Shown here: piece after piece, positions 1 to 9,425 of the stretch | Layout of the letters: each line of letters begins with the position of its first letter | Position numbering within the stretch: position 1 is the stretch's first letter | Source of the DNA: Methyloprofundus sp. | Lineage (GTDB): Bacteria; Pseudomonadota; Gammaproteobacteria; Methylococcales; Methylomonadaceae | Assembly: GCA_014859465.1 (NCBI GenBank) | Contig: JACUUF010000023.1 | Span: 1 to 41,402 of the forward strand | Length of the DNA stretch: 41,402 bases | Reading direction: 5' to 3' | Program-made: the position numbers and the translations under genes | The notes under the pieces: generated by a model | Seen by the model: only the letters and a program-made list of their open reading frames with translations | Told to the model about the DNA's origin: nothing | The model's database searches: none

Positions 1-10
1 AAAAAATGCT

Positions 11-31
11 TATAATGGCGCTGAATATAAT
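11..31 (+). promoter_or_regulatory. Possible -10 elements of the first gene
   Basis: Two TATAAT hexamers at 11-16 and 26-31 lie upstream of the ribosome site at 41-45. The -35 region of the first would fall outside the window, so the promoter cannot be judged fully. Confidence 0.35.
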
Positions 32-52
32 AGTTATTTAAGGAGCTAACAA

Positions 53-460
53 GTGCAGAAGCTTATTGTAATCCCAGTATTAAGCTTAGTTTTATCTTTA
101 ATGGCAACGCCGGTATTTTCAGCGGGTGGGCATGATGGTCATGGGAGTGGTGGTAAAGGTCGGGGGGCTAGCGCCTGTAAAACTACGATAATTTCGCATA
201 CTAAACCAGAGCATTTGGCAACAGTTGCGCCGCAATCAGCATTCTCTTTTTGGGTAAAAGGTATTAAAGATCCTGATGCCGTTTCTGTAACGGCAAAAAA
301 AATACCTGTGGCACTGGAAGTTGAAGATAAAGAGCATTTTTTCTTGTTTACAGGGATATTGCCAGAATCACTTAAAGGCACTGCGGCTCGCATTCAAGTA
401 AACGTTGATTATAAAAAATGTCCAGCCGCAAAAGGCTGGCTAGTAAAAATTACTGATTAA
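53..460 (+). CDS. Small secreted protein of unknown function
   Basis: 135 aa. It has a clear Sec signal peptide (basic N-terminus, hydrophobic residues 4-20, cleavage near VFSA-GG), so it is probably periplasmic. A short Gly/His-rich stretch (GGHDGHGSGGKG) follows and might bind metal, but that is only inference. Two cysteines remain in the mature part (about 42 and 123) and could form a disulfide. I do not recognise a family. The start is GTG at 53, chosen because an AGGAG ribosome site lies at 41-45 with a 7-nt gap. Two TATAAT-like boxes (11-16 and 26-31) lie just upstream. The gene ends before a rho-independent terminator, so it looks monocistronic. Confidence 0.8.
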   Translation: MQKLIVIPVLSLVLSLMATPVFSAGGHDGHGSGGKGRGASACKTTIISHTKPEHLATVAPQSAFSFWVKGIKDPDAVSVTAKKIPVALEVEDKEHFFLFTGILPESLKGTAARIQVNVDYKKCPAAKGWLVKITD

Positions 461-511
461 GATTTTAGCTTAAGAGTTGAGCTGTTAAGCTCTACTCTGA
501 TGCAATATGTT

Positions 512-541
512 AAGCCTTGTTATAAATAATAAGGCTTTTTT
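512..541 (+). terminator. Rho-independent terminator
   Basis: AAGCCTT (512-518) pairs with AAGGCTT (531-537) around a 12-nt AT-rich loop, followed by a T run. It lies 50 nt after the stop of the small secreted protein. Confidence 0.75.
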
Positions 542-597
542 ATTGTCCTGCGTGTGAGTAATTTGTTATTAATACTGTGTTAAGGGGCATACTCGAA

Positions 598-680
598 ATA
601 ATTTGAACACAAACGGGGCGCAGAATTTCAGCCCACTTGGTAAAATTCGCCTGCCATTTTAAGGCGGGACAATTAGTAGG
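598..680. repeat. Decayed REP-like inverted repeats
   Basis: The gap between the first gene and the diguanylate cyclase holds two imperfect GC-rich hairpins in an AT-rich setting: one with GGGC/GCCC-type arms around 615-637, and one pairing CGCCT with AGGCG around 649-667. They resemble the REP-type repeats seen elsewhere in the window, but much decayed. No gene is visible in 461-753. Confidence 0.3.
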
Positions 681-753
681 AATGATGCACTTTAGTCAAT
701 AAAGTTATCTATACCTAGGCCAGATGGCATTAAGTTTTGGTGCTTGTTTTGTG

Positions 754-2238
754 TTAAGGAGAGGGTTGTTGTGTCGTTTTGTTTAGCTGATTTGACGCTA
801 GTGCATAGCGATTTTTGCCTGATTTTTTGGCTTCGTACATGGCATTGTCTGCGTATTTGATTAGTAAATCAGCCTCATAATGATCTTTAGGGTATAGGCT
901 GATGCCAATGCTGGCAGTGATATGGATGATTTGATTCTGTATTAAAAAGCTATTACTCAGTTGCTGTAATATTGTGCTAGCTATTCTTTCTGCGGCTTTT
1001 ATGTTTGTAATAGAAGAAAGTATTAGGGTGAATTCATCGCCGCCCATTCGGGCGACGGTATCCTCTTCACGGCAACATTGGATAAGACGTTGACTGACCA
1101 GTTTGAGTAGTTGATCGCCAGCATCATGACCTAATTCGTCGTTGACTGCTTTGAAGCCATCTAAGTCTATAAAAAGTACCGCTAAAGCTTTGAGGTGACG
1201 TTTATTGTGCAGAATCTCTTGTGTTAATCGCTCGTGAAAAAGTAGGCGATTAGCGAGTCCAGTAAGGGGATCGTGAAAGGCTATTTTTCTCAGATTTTCT
1301 TCTTTTTTTATTTGTTTGGTTGCATCGTCAATGGTGCAAATGACGCAGGGTATTCCTCTGAATGCATTTTTTTGGCATTCAATTTTTACTGGAAAAGCTG
1401 TGCCTGATCTAGTGTGGCCTATCGGGAATGATTTATGAAAAGTCAGTAGGTTGTTAACTAATAAGTTTTTAGGTATGCCATCTGGGTATTGAAAAAGTTG
1501 GTTGGCCGCTTGATTGCTAAAGATGATTTTTCTCGATTTACTATAAATAATAATGCTTGTTTCTATGGAGTTGAAGATGGTATTTAGTGTTTGATTATTT
1601 TTAGAGGCTAAACGTCTGTCTTTCACTAAACGCTGGGTAATATAAAAAAAATTAACTAAGGCCATAATAATCAACAAGGATTGAAGTACGCGTAATAATC
1701 GAATTTGTTTGTTTGCTTCTTGTTCGAGCGTTAAGGTTAGCTGGTTCATCTTTTGTAATAAAGCAAGATTTTTCCGACTTGTGTTTTCAATGGCTTGATT
1801 AAGCAATGCAGGTGTTGCTGTCGGCGAGTCTAAGCTAAGTAAAATTGAGGGCTTAAGGGTTGTCCAAAGCTGAAGTCCTTGTTCAAGGTGTTGGCGAGCT
1901 TGTGAGGATTCGATCGCGGTAATAAAAACAGGCTTATAATCACCATCTAAGGTATTGCCTCCTTCCTTAAAAGCTTTAAGTGTGCTGTCAAATAGGTGTA
2001 GCGCAGCTTTTAGTTCGTCCTGAGCTGTTTGTTTTTCTGTATCAGTTGGACTTAGTTTTACGAGTAATAAAGATTTACTAATGCGTTGCGTTAACATGCG
2101 TTGACGCCCAGCTAAGTTGATGGCAAGTGCACTTTTGCTTAGACTGTCAGATATCCAATAGTTTAATGAGAGCGCAGAAATATCAAACACTATAAAAAGA
2201 ATAATAGGCAAGAAGATGGCGTATTTTGAGTTGCCCAT
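754..2238 (-). CDS. Sensor diguanylate cyclase (PilJ-type sensor, PAS, GGDEF)
   Basis: About 494 aa; it should make cyclic di-GMP at the inner membrane. In order: a TM helix near the N-terminus, a periplasmic helical region opening with NLAGRQRMLTQRISKS (typical of the PilJ/NarX-type N-terminal domain), a second TM helix near residue 190, a PAS-like segment (about 215-320) and a C-terminal GGDEF domain. The active-site loop is intact (MGGDEF) and an RxxD product-inhibition site (REED) sits five residues before it, so it should be active and feedback-inhibited. The ATG at 2238 has a GGA 7 nt upstream; an in-frame TTG at 2250 would add four residues. It lies downstream of fliK on the same strand, so c-di-GMP control of motility is a reasonable guess. 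Confidence 0.9.
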   Translation of the reverse strand: MGNSKYAIFLPIILFIVFDISALSLNYWISDSLSKSALAINLAGRQRMLTQRISKSLLLVKLSPTDTEKQTAQDELKAALHLFDSTLKAFKEGGNTLDGDYKPVFITAIESSQARQHLEQGLQLWTTLKPSILLSLDSPTATPALLNQAIENTSRKNLALLQKMNQLTLTLEQEANKQIRLLRVLQSLLIIMALVNFFYITQRLVKDRRLASKNNQTLNTIFNSIETSIIIYSKSRKIIFSNQAANQLFQYPDGIPKNLLVNNLLTFHKSFPIGHTRSGTAFPVKIECQKNAFRGIPCVICTIDDATKQIKKEENLRKIAFHDPLTGLANRLLFHERLTQEILHNKRHLKALAVLFIDLDGFKAVNDELGHDAGDQLLKLVSQRLIQCCREEDTVARMGGDEFTLILSSITNIKAAERIASTILQQLSNSFLIQNQIIHITASIGISLYPKDHYEADLLIKYADNAMYEAKKSGKNRYALASNQLNKTTQQPSP

Positions 2239-2284
2239 AAACTGATCCAATTAAAAGGGAGGTGATATTGGATATTTTAGCTAA

Positions 2285-2316
2285 GCAATGTGCTCAAGTC
2301 ATTTGGTGCACATCGC
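2285..2316 (-). terminator. Hairpin after fliK, weak terminator
   Basis: GCAATGTGC (2285-2293) pairs with GCACATCGC (2308-2316) with one G-T pair. It sits between the fliK stop and the cyclase start. It lacks a good T run on the minus strand, so termination would be partial at best. Confidence 0.3.
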
Positions 2317-2329
2317 TAAAGAGAATGAT

Positions 2330-4144
2330 TTAAGCATTATCATCAAATAAAGTTCGTTTATCAATATTTAATGGTGTTTGTGGTTTATTTGTTGATTGTT
2401 GTGCGGCATTCATATTGCCAGGGGTTAAGCCCTCGGCTTCAAAGCGGGCTGTTAAATAGTCTAAATTATCTTGTATCAGTTTTGTGGTTTTAGTATCTTC
2501 ACTCCAAAAGTTGGTATGCACTGCATTATTAAAATAAGAAATCTTACAGTGTAGGGTGTTTAAATGAGGCGGTGATAGAGTTATGCTCGCTGACCAGGTT
2601 TTTTGCTCGGTTTTGTTGAATTTTTTATGATTTTTTTCAATCTCAATTTTGATTGAGGTGGTTTGTTTTTTTTCAGTAAACGGTAAATCCATTACCCAAA
2701 CTTGTTTATTTTGATCTTCCTGAGGTAATGACTTGAGTTGATTGAGAATAAGCCTTGCTAAGGCGCCTTCTGATTTGCTTTGTAGGTCTTTTAATAGATT
2801 GCTCAATTGATCATCACGGACTAAATTGTTTTTTTCTGCCTGAGATTCATGTTGTAGTGCTTGGGTGAATTTCAATAATAGTGCTTTGAAATCTGAATTC
2901 AGTAACTGTTCTGTTTTTTCTCCTGTGTTAGCCGCTAGCTTAGCCTCTAGATAAAGGCCGCTATTATCCAATGATTTTTTCAGCTGCGCTGCTTCTGTTA
3001 GCTGCTGTGACTTAGGTAAATCGCGGAGTATTTGTTGTGCTAAGCGTTTGAGTGTTTCCGAGACCTTTTCATGACTGATTATCTGCGGGACATCGCGGCT
3101 TAATTGATTAACTAATTCGGGTGTAGCGATTTCTTTAGGCAGGAGCTGTCTGAGTACAGACGAGATGGTTTGTTCCGGGCTTTTTGGCGGAAGAATTTGA
3201 AACTGGAGTTGGGCGCCTGTTTTGCTGACTTGTAATACAATCGCTTGTTGTGGGCTGAGTGTAGGCAGGGGTATTGATTTGGATGCAGGAAAATCAATGA
3301 TCAGTGCTTTTGGTGTTGCAGCCGTGTTGATTAAGGCAGAAGTTTGTTGTGTTGTCGTTGTTGTGGATAAAACAATTGCTGGCTGTGTGCTGGTTGGTTT
3401 GGGTGTAATAAAAGCTGGTGTTTTTATGGACTCAATAATGCCTTGAGTCGTTGTATTCGGCTGGATAGTTGTTGCTTGTGATTGAGCTGTTATTGGTAAA
3501 GCCGTTGTTGTTTTAGGGGGAGAGGTCACTTGCTGGCTGAATTGAGTGTTACTAAATGAGTTAGATGCTGGAATAAAAAGACGTAGTTTAAGGTTTTTAG
3601 GGTCACTAGAAATGACTGTTGCGCTAAGTAATTGGTGTGCTTTAAGTGTCGATAAAAGTACCTTATCAGCTGTGTTTGCTGCGGGTAGTATTTGAGGGCC
3701 AGTGCGTGCCGTGGCTAGTTGTGTGTTAGCAGTGCTAAGCGTAGTTTGTGCATTATTCAGGTCGGTTTTTAAAATCAGGGTTGGCGCATTGCGTTGAATA
3801 TCTGTGGCAACTGTGTTGCTTGTTGTTTTGTTGGCTTGTAAGAGTTGCTCGGGGAGTAATATTTTTACTTCTGTTTGGGGCGCTAATTTGATCACTATCA
3901 ATGTTACGGTTTGTCCAGATTGTAATAGCGCTGTGTGTTGTTTGCTTGCGGGCGTATCATTTTTTAGTAAAGCGGCAATTTTCTTATGGTCGATACTGAG
4001 TTGAATAGTTTTTGTGTCTTGGCTAATCTGTATGACGCGGGCATCAATTTGTTGACCTATTTTTAGATTTTCCGTGCTGCTCTTTGTTGCGCTGAGGGTG
4101 TTGAGTAGATGCTGAGCTTGTGCAGGGATAGCTAGGTTAATCAT
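2330..4144 (-). CDS. fliK: Flagellar hook-length control protein FliK-like
   Basis: 604 aa. FliK is the secreted molecular ruler that sets hook length and, through FlhB, switches the export apparatus from hook to filament substrates. The protein shows FliK architecture: a low-complexity Thr/Gln/Ala/Ser-rich first two-thirds with almost no cysteine, then a conserved-looking C-terminal region (about 470-580, with WVMDLPFTEKKQTTSIKIEIE and later NAVHTNFWSED) that matches the Flg_hook domain pattern. It starts 2 nt after the HDOD stop codon, so the two are co-transcribed. It lies about 29 kb from the fli cluster in this window. Its FliK identity rests on composition plus the C-terminal domain, as the N-terminal part is too variable to help. 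Confidence 0.75.
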   Translation of the reverse strand: MINLAIPAQAQHLLNTLSATKSSTENLKIGQQIDARVIQISQDTKTIQLSIDHKKIAALLKNDTPASKQHTALLQSGQTVTLIVIKLAPQTEVKILLPEQLLQANKTTSNTVATDIQRNAPTLILKTDLNNAQTTLSTANTQLATARTGPQILPAANTADKVLLSTLKAHQLLSATVISSDPKNLKLRLFIPASNSFSNTQFSQQVTSPPKTTTALPITAQSQATTIQPNTTTQGIIESIKTPAFITPKPTSTQPAIVLSTTTTTQQTSALINTAATPKALIIDFPASKSIPLPTLSPQQAIVLQVSKTGAQLQFQILPPKSPEQTISSVLRQLLPKEIATPELVNQLSRDVPQIISHEKVSETLKRLAQQILRDLPKSQQLTEAAQLKKSLDNSGLYLEAKLAANTGEKTEQLLNSDFKALLLKFTQALQHESQAEKNNLVRDDQLSNLLKDLQSKSEGALARLILNQLKSLPQEDQNKQVWVMDLPFTEKKQTTSIKIEIEKNHKKFNKTEQKTWSASITLSPPHLNTLHCKISYFNNAVHTNFWSEDTKTTKLIQDNLDYLTARFEAEGLTPGNMNAAQQSTNKPQTPLNIDKRTLFDDNA

Positions 4145-4146
4145 GA

Positions 4147-5037
4147 TTAAAGCAACAGCTTTTGAATGTCGTTGATTTCATCTTTGGCTTGATCCAATAT
4201 ATTGATACTGAGATCGACATCTAAGTTCCCTGAGACTAGCTTTTTGTAGGCAGGCAGTTCATCCAATTTAGGCATTTTTCGCGGATCAATTTTACCAATA
4301 TAACTATGTAATTGAGAAATCATTACGATATCTGCATAATCAGCTTTTTCATTGTCGTTTCTATACCAGTTTTCTGAATTGATAATCACGGATTCGAAGT
4401 CTTCGTGGAAATCCCATTTACGTAAAATCTGCACGCCAATTTCGACGCGTAATTTACGCACAGTTTCAGTTAAATCTTTTGGGCTAGCTAAAATATCTGG
4501 CTGTTTGTCGGCATAAGCGAGAATAGGCACAATGCCAATATCATGAATTAATCCGGCTAACATGGCTTTGTCGGGATCAAAGCCAGGGGTTTTATGCGCT
4601 AATACAGCGGAAATGGCGGCAACATAGCTACTGTGTTGCCAGAGTTCGTGCATTTTTTTACGAATGACTGGCGAGCTGGCATTAAAAACACCTTTTAAGG
4701 CAAAGGTAGTAATGATTTGTTGGGAGCTTTGTAGGCCTAAGCGAGTGAGAGCCTCAGGGCAGCTTTCAATTTTACGCCGGCCACGGTACAGCGGACTATT
4801 AGATATTTTTATTAGTCGTGCAGTAATCGATGGATCAATTTGGACCACGCGAGCAATTTTATTATTATTAGCTGAGCTGTCATTAATCGCTTTTTTGATT
4901 TTAAACGAGACATCAGGAATAGTAGGTAAATCAAGTGAATCTGATTGCATGAATTTATAGCAGTCAGCATAGAGTCGATTTTTTGCTAAACTTGAGCGCG
5001 TTTCTTCGGGTGAGGCGGCGGTGTTTTTTTGATCCAT
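4147..5037 (-). CDS. HDOD domain signalling protein
   Basis: 296 aa, cytoplasmic. Residues about 35-235 form an HDOD domain: the opening LPTIPDVSFKIKKAIND, then the segment ITARLIKISNSPLYRG, and the HD-like LAGLIHDIGIVPILAY near residue 162. HDOD proteins are non-catalytic relatives of HD phosphohydrolases and often act in c-di-GMP, chemotaxis or motility regulation. No receiver or other output domain is attached. It is the first gene of a two-gene unit with fliK (2-nt gap), which points to a flagellar or motility role. The precise function cannot be told from sequence. Confidence 0.85.
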   Translation of the reverse strand: MDQKNTAASPEETRSSLAKNRLYADCYKFMQSDSLDLPTIPDVSFKIKKAINDSSANNNKIARVVQIDPSITARLIKISNSPLYRGRRKIESCPEALTRLGLQSSQQIITTFALKGVFNASSPVIRKKMHELWQHSSYVAAISAVLAHKTPGFDPDKAMLAGLIHDIGIVPILAYADKQPDILASPKDLTETVRKLRVEIGVQILRKWDFHEDFESVIINSENWYRNDNEKADYADIVMISQLHSYIGKIDPRKMPKLDELPAYKKLVSGNLDVDLSINILDQAKDEINDIQKLLL

Positions 5038-5128
5038 AACGACTATTTTACTGAATGTTATCCAGATACACGCATAATTAGTTTAAAATTAGTATCTTTA
5101 CGCGTTATTCTTACATTATTCCTATTTT

Positions 5129-6061
5129 ATGCAACAAACATCTGCAGAAACAATTCAAACGCTAATCACTGTAAGGGATTATATTCGTTGGGCCGCTAGT
5201 CGGTTTGCCAAAGCAAAACTTTTTCATGGTCATGGTACTGCAACCGCGTTGGATGATGCTGCGGCTTTGATTTTACACACTCTGCATTTGCCTTATAATT
5301 TGTCTGAGAGTTATTTTAGCGCCCGCTTAACCGAAGCTGAACGGCATAGGATTGTTGATTTGGTTAATCGGCGTATTAGCACACGAATGCCTTCGGCTTA
5401 TTTAATGCATGAGGCTATTTTTGCTGGTTTGCCTTTTTATGTCGATGAACGCGTTTTAGTGCCACGTTCACCGATCGCTGAGTTAATTCAAGAGCAGTTT
5501 ACACCTTGGGTTGATCCAGACACTATTGAACGTGTCTTAGATTTATGTACCGGCAGTGCCTGTATTGCTATTGCTTGTGCTTACGCCTTTCCTGATGCTT
5601 TGGTAGATGCGGTTGAGTTGTCAGAAGATGCTCTGGAAGTTGCTAAAATTAACCTAGCTAAGCATCAACTGGAAGCGCAGTTAACCTTATATCATTCTGA
5701 TTTGTTTAGTGCTTTGCCTGCCCAGAAATATGATTTGATCGTATCTAATCCACCGTATGTAGCTATTGCTGAGTGGGAGCAATTACCTGCTGAATTTCAC
5801 GCAGAGCCAGAAATGGGCTTTACCGGCGGTGAGTCAGGATTGGATTTGGTGTTTAAAATTTTAGTGGATGCCGCTGATTACTTGTCTGATCAAGGTGTTT
5901 TGGTTGTTGAAGTGGGTAGTAGCGCGGAAACATTGCAGGAAAAATTTGCGGAGATACCCTTTTATTGGTTGAATTTTGAAAAGGGTGGCGACGGGGTATT
6001 TTTACTGACCGCAGAGCAAGTTTTTGCATTTAATGAACAATTTAAAGAAGCATTGGGGTAA
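5129..6061 (+). CDS. prmB: Ribosomal protein L3 glutamine methyltransferase
   Basis: 310 aa. PrmB uses S-adenosylmethionine to N5-methylate a glutamine of ribosomal protein L3 in the cytoplasm. Visible are the PrmB/HemK N-terminal helical domain (1-90), the segment [12 protein letters not shown] (about 109-120), the SAM loop [14 protein letters not shown] (about 136-149) and the glutamine-binding NPPY motif at 207-210. Length and the RSPIAE variant (PrmC usually has R-x-E/D-T-E) favour PrmB over PrmC. The chorismate synthase gene follows after 2 nt, the common prmB-aroC arrangement in gammaproteobacteria. Confidence 0.93.
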   Translation: MQQTSAETIQTLITVRDYIRWAASRFAKAKLFHGHGTATALDDAAALILHTLHLPYNLSESYFSARLTEAERHRIVDLVNRRISTRMPSAYLMHEAIFAGLPFYVDERVLVPRSPIAELIQEQFTPWVDPDTIERVLDLCTGSACIAIACAYAFPDALVDAVELSEDALEVAKINLAKHQLEAQLTLYHSDLFSALPAQKYDLIVSNPPYVAIAEWEQLPAEFHAEPEMGFTGGESGLDLVFKILVDAADYLSDQGVLVVEVGSSAETLQEKFAEIPFYWLNFEKGGDGVFLLTAEQVFAFNEQFKEALG

Positions 6062-6063
6062 GT

Positions 6064-7152
6064 ATGTCGGGTAATAGCATAGGAAAATTATTTACAGTGA
6101 CGACCTTTGGCGAAAGTCACGGTATTGCATTAGGCGCTACAGTTGATGGATGTCCTCCTGGACTGGAATTGACTGAAGCAGATTTACAAGACGATTTAGA
6201 GCGCCGGCGCCCTGGCAAATCAAGACATACCACGCAACGACGTGAAGCTGATCAGGTGGAAATTTTATCGGGTGTATTTGAAGGTAAAACCACAGGCACG
6301 CCGATTGGTTTATTGATTAAAAATACCGATCAGCGTTCAAAAGATTATGCCAATATAGCCGAGACTTATCGTCCCGGTCATGCTGATTATGTTTATGATC
6401 ATAAATATGGTTTTAGGGATTATCGTGGCGGTGGCCGCTCTTCGGCGCGTGAAACGGCCATGCGCGTTGCTGCTGGCGGCATTGCTAAGAAATATTTAAA
6501 ACAGCAGTATGGTATAGAAATTCGCGGTTATCTTTCGCAATTAGGCCCTATTAAAATCGAAACGATTGATTGGGTGGCAATGGATAACAGCGAATTTTTC
6601 TGTCCAGATGCGAGTAAAGAAGCGGAATTAGTCGCCTATATGGATGCTTTGCGTAAACAAGGTAATTCCATCGGTGCCAGAGTTAATGTGATGGCGACCA
6701 ATGTACCGCCAGGCCTAGGTGAACCTATTTTTGATCGTTTAGATGCCGAATTAGCGCATGCTTTAATGAGTATTAATGCGGTTAAAGGTGTCGAGATTGG
6801 CGATGGCTTTGATTGTGTGAATAGCAAAGGCACAGATTTTAGGGATGAAATGACTCCAGAAGGTTTTTTAAGTAATCATGCCGGTGGTATTTTAGGGGGT
6901 ATTTCCAGTGGGCAGGATATTGTCGCTAGCATTGCTTTAAAACCAACCTCTAGTTTACATTTGCCGGGACGTAGTATTAATCGAGAGGGTCAAGCCATTG
7001 AAGTCGTGACCAAGGGAAGGCATGATCCTTGTGTTGGTATTCGTGCGACACCGATTGCTGAGGCGATGATGGCGATTGTCTTAATGGATCATATGTTGCG
7101 TCATAGAGGACAGAATTATGATGTGCATGCCACTTTGCCAGTCTTGCGTTAA
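6064..7152 (+). CDS. aroC: Chorismate synthase
   Basis: 362 aa. It catalyses the last step of the shikimate pathway, 5-enolpyruvylshikimate-3-phosphate to chorismate, using reduced FMN. Family signatures are all present: FGESHG near residue 15, [14 protein letters not shown] near 49-62, YRPGHADY and the segment [20 protein letters not shown] near 118-138, and [17 protein letters not shown] near the C-terminus. Length is normal and no key residue appears missing. It sits 2 nt after prmB and 4 nt before the MFS gene, so the three form one transcription unit. Confidence 0.98.
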   Translation: MSGNSIGKLFTVTTFGESHGIALGATVDGCPPGLELTEADLQDDLERRRPGKSRHTTQRREADQVEILSGVFEGKTTGTPIGLLIKNTDQRSKDYANIAETYRPGHADYVYDHKYGFRDYRGGGRSSARETAMRVAAGGIAKKYLKQQYGIEIRGYLSQLGPIKIETIDWVAMDNSEFFCPDASKEAELVAYMDALRKQGNSIGARVNVMATNVPPGLGEPIFDRLDAELAHALMSINAVKGVEIGDGFDCVNSKGTDFRDEMTPEGFLSNHAGGILGGISSGQDIVASIALKPTSSLHLPGRSINREGQAIEVVTKGRHDPCVGIRATPIAEAMMAIVLMDHMLRHRGQNYDVHATLPVLR

Positions 7153-7156
7153 TTAG

Positions 7157-8326
7157 ATGGTGCAAACTAAAGTTCCTTATTGGCGTTTATCGGGGTTTTA
7201 TTTTTTTTATTTTGCAACCTTAGGCGGATTTTTACCTTATTGGAGTTTGTATCTTAAAGACTGTGGATTTAATGCGCCTGAAATTGGTGAATTAACCGCC
7301 TTATTGGTTGGCACTAAAATTATTGCACCGAATTTATGGGGCTGGATGGCTGATCATACCGGCAAAAGTTTACGCGTGATTCGCATGGCCTCTTTTTTTG
7401 CTATGCTTTTGTTTGCTGGATTTTTATATCAGCGATCGTATCAGTGGTTTGCTTTGGTAACCATTGGCTTTAGTTTTTTTTGGAATGCCGCGTTACCGCA
7501 ATTTGAAGCAGCAACGCTACATCATTTAAAAAAAGAGTCACACCGATACAGTCATATACGCTTATGGGGGTCGATAGGTTTTATTGTCACAGTTCTGGGG
7601 GTAGGGTATCTGCTGGATGTATACCCTATCAATTTATTGCCTTTGTTTATTGTTGTTTTACTGGCTTTGATTTGGCTGATTTCTTTAGTAACACCAGAGG
7701 TTAGCGTTGCTAAAGCGAGCCAAGCCTTGATGGGTATCGGACAAATTATTAAGCAGCCGGAAGTGATTGCTTTCTTGGTTGTCTATATGTTGTTACAGGC
7801 ATCACATGGCCCTTACTATGTATTTTTTTCTATCTATTTAAAACAATATGATTATCTAGCAACGACCATAGGTTTACTTTGGTCGCTAGGCGCGTGTGCA
7901 GAAATTGTAGTTTTTGTGTTTATGCGGCAGTTACTCAAATTTAATTCACTGCGCGATATATTGTTAATTAGTTGCTTGTTAGCGGTCTTAAGGTGGTTAT
8001 TAATTGCTTGGTATACGGATAATATTTGGTTTTTATTGAGTGCTCAATTATTGCATGCAGCGACTTTTGGTTCGGCGCATGTGGCGGCAATGCATTTAGT
8101 GCAAAACTATTTTGGTCAACATCATCAAGGTAAAGGTCAGGCGTTTTATAGTAGTTTGAGCTTTGGTTTAGGTGGTATGGTCGGCGGTTTGTATAGTGGC
8201 TATGGCTGGGATCTTTATGGCGCGCAATGGGTGTTTAGTTTTGCCGCCGTTTTAAGTTTTTTAGCTTATATTATTGCCGCTATTTGGGTGGGTAAAGGTC
8301 AGGCTGTTGTGCATCAGGGCGTTTGA
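7157..8326 (+). CDS. MFS transporter, phenylpropionate permease (HcaT)-like family
   Basis: 389 aa inner-membrane protein with about 12 hydrophobic segments. The opening LSGFYFFYFATLGGFLPYWSLYLKDCGFNAPEIG and the loop around LWGWMADHTGKSLRV match the MFS_1-like (PPP / HcaT) family, usually annotated as 3-phenylpropionate or nucleoside:proton symporters. The real substrate cannot be inferred. It starts 4 nt after aroC, and this gene order is common in gammaproteobacteria. The start ATG lies almost directly at the aroC stop with no strong ribosome site, which suggests translational coupling. Confidence 0.85.
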   Translation: MVQTKVPYWRLSGFYFFYFATLGGFLPYWSLYLKDCGFNAPEIGELTALLVGTKIIAPNLWGWMADHTGKSLRVIRMASFFAMLLFAGFLYQRSYQWFALVTIGFSFFWNAALPQFEAATLHHLKKESHRYSHIRLWGSIGFIVTVLGVGYLLDVYPINLLPLFIVVLLALIWLISLVTPEVSVAKASQALMGIGQIIKQPEVIAFLVVYMLLQASHGPYYVFFSIYLKQYDYLATTIGLLWSLGACAEIVVFVFMRQLLKFNSLRDILLISCLLAVLRWLLIAWYTDNIWFLLSAQLLHAATFGSAHVAAMHLVQNYFGQHHQGKGQAFYSSLSFGLGGMVGGLYSGYGWDLYGAQWVFSFAAVLSFLAYIIAAIWVGKGQAVVHQGV

Positions 8327-8398
8327 TTTGCAGGTCTAGGTGATAAGCCACGGCCTGCCGCTAAGTATTAATGTGTTATTTTAAAAAAGGAAAAATCG

Positions 8399-9016
8399 GT
8401 GTTTGAGTTAATTCAAAGTGGTGGATTGTTAATGATCCCAATTTTATTTTGTTCTGTTTTAGCCATGGGCATTATTGGCGAGCGTTTTTTTACTTTACAA
8501 AAAAAGAAAATTTTACCGCCTGAGATGGTGTCTCAAGTTTGGGCATTGGCTAAGGCGAGAAAATTAGATGCCAAAACTATCAAGCATTTAAAAGACAGCT
8601 CCCCGTTAGGAGCGATTTTAGCGACAGGTCTAATGAGTCGTAGCTTAGGTCGCGATGTCATGAAGGAGTCGATTGCTGAGTCTGGAAGACAAGTGGCGCA
8701 TAAATTAGAGCGATTTTTAAATACCTTGGGCACTATCGCCACCATTACACCTTTACTCGGTTTACTGGGTACGGTTTTAGGTATGATTAAGGTTTTTGCT
8801 GCTATTGTGAGTCATGGCGTTGGTGATCCAACGGTTTTAGCCGGTGGCATTTCTGAGGCCTTAATTACTACGGCAGCGGGTTTAGCTGTCGCTATTCCTT
8901 GTGTTATTTTTCATCGTTATTTTGATGGTTTAGTGGATGCCTATGTTCTAAATATGGAAGAGGAATCTTTGAAATTAATTGAAGTAATTCATGGTACACA
9001 TGAAGGCCTAGAATGA
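8399..9016 (+). CDS. exbB: ExbB/TolQ/MotA-type proton channel subunit
   Basis: 205 aa inner-membrane protein with three hydrophobic segments (about 8-27, 110-132 and 150-175). The region with [18 protein letters not shown] and the later [18 protein letters not shown] is the MotA/TolQ/ExbB signature. With ExbD it converts the proton gradient into mechanical work on TonB-like partners. The start is GTG at 8399, supported by an AAGGA site ending 7 nt upstream. It overlaps exbD by 4 nt. No tonB gene is nearby, so the pair may serve a distant TonB or a TolQR-like role. Confidence 0.92.
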   Translation: MFELIQSGGLLMIPILFCSVLAMGIIGERFFTLQKKKILPPEMVSQVWALAKARKLDAKTIKHLKDSSPLGAILATGLMSRSLGRDVMKESIAESGRQVAHKLERFLNTLGTIATITPLLGLLGTVLGMIKVFAAIVSHGVGDPTVLAGGISEALITTAAGLAVAIPCVIFHRYFDGLVDAYVLNMEEESLKLIEVIHGTHEGLE

Positions 9017-9420
9017 ATTTTCGTAATAAAAAAAATAATCCTTTAGAAGTTTCTTTGACACCGATGATTGATGTAGTGTTTTTGCTCTTGATCTTTTTTA
9101 TGGTGACCACGACCTTCAGTAAAGAGACGTCAATCAAAATTCAATTACCACAAGCTGAAGGTCAGGAAGTGGAGCAGCATAAGCAAGTTGTCTTGTTGAT
9201 GATCGATAAGTCTGGACAGTTTTTTATTGATGGTCGTGCATTACAGGATAAAAGTCTAGCGACTTTGACCAAAGAGCTAACCACTGTTGCTGCTAATAAA
9301 CAAATACCTTTAGTCATTAATGCTGATGCGAATGCGCCAGTACAGGCAGCTATTTCCGTATTGGATGTTGCTAAAAATATCGGTTTTAAAAATATTAGTT
9401 TTACCACACAAAAAGAGTGA
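9013..9420 (+). CDS. exbD: ExbD/TolR family protein
   Basis: 135 aa with one N-terminal TM helix. The segment [21 protein letters not shown] (about 15-36) carries the conserved channel aspartate of ExbD/TolR at the start of the helix. The rest is a periplasmic domain of normal size. ATG overlaps the exbB stop, indicating coupled translation, and lpxK follows directly. The order exbB-exbD-lpxK is common in proteobacteria. Confidence 0.93.
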   Translation: MNFRNKKNNPLEVSLTPMIDVVFLLLIFFMVTTTFSKETSIKIQLPQAEGQEVEQHKQVVLLMIDKSGQFFIDGRALQDKSLATLTKELTTVAANKQIPLVINADANAPVQAAISVLDVAKNIGFKNISFTTQKE

Positions 9421-9425
9421 AGAAT

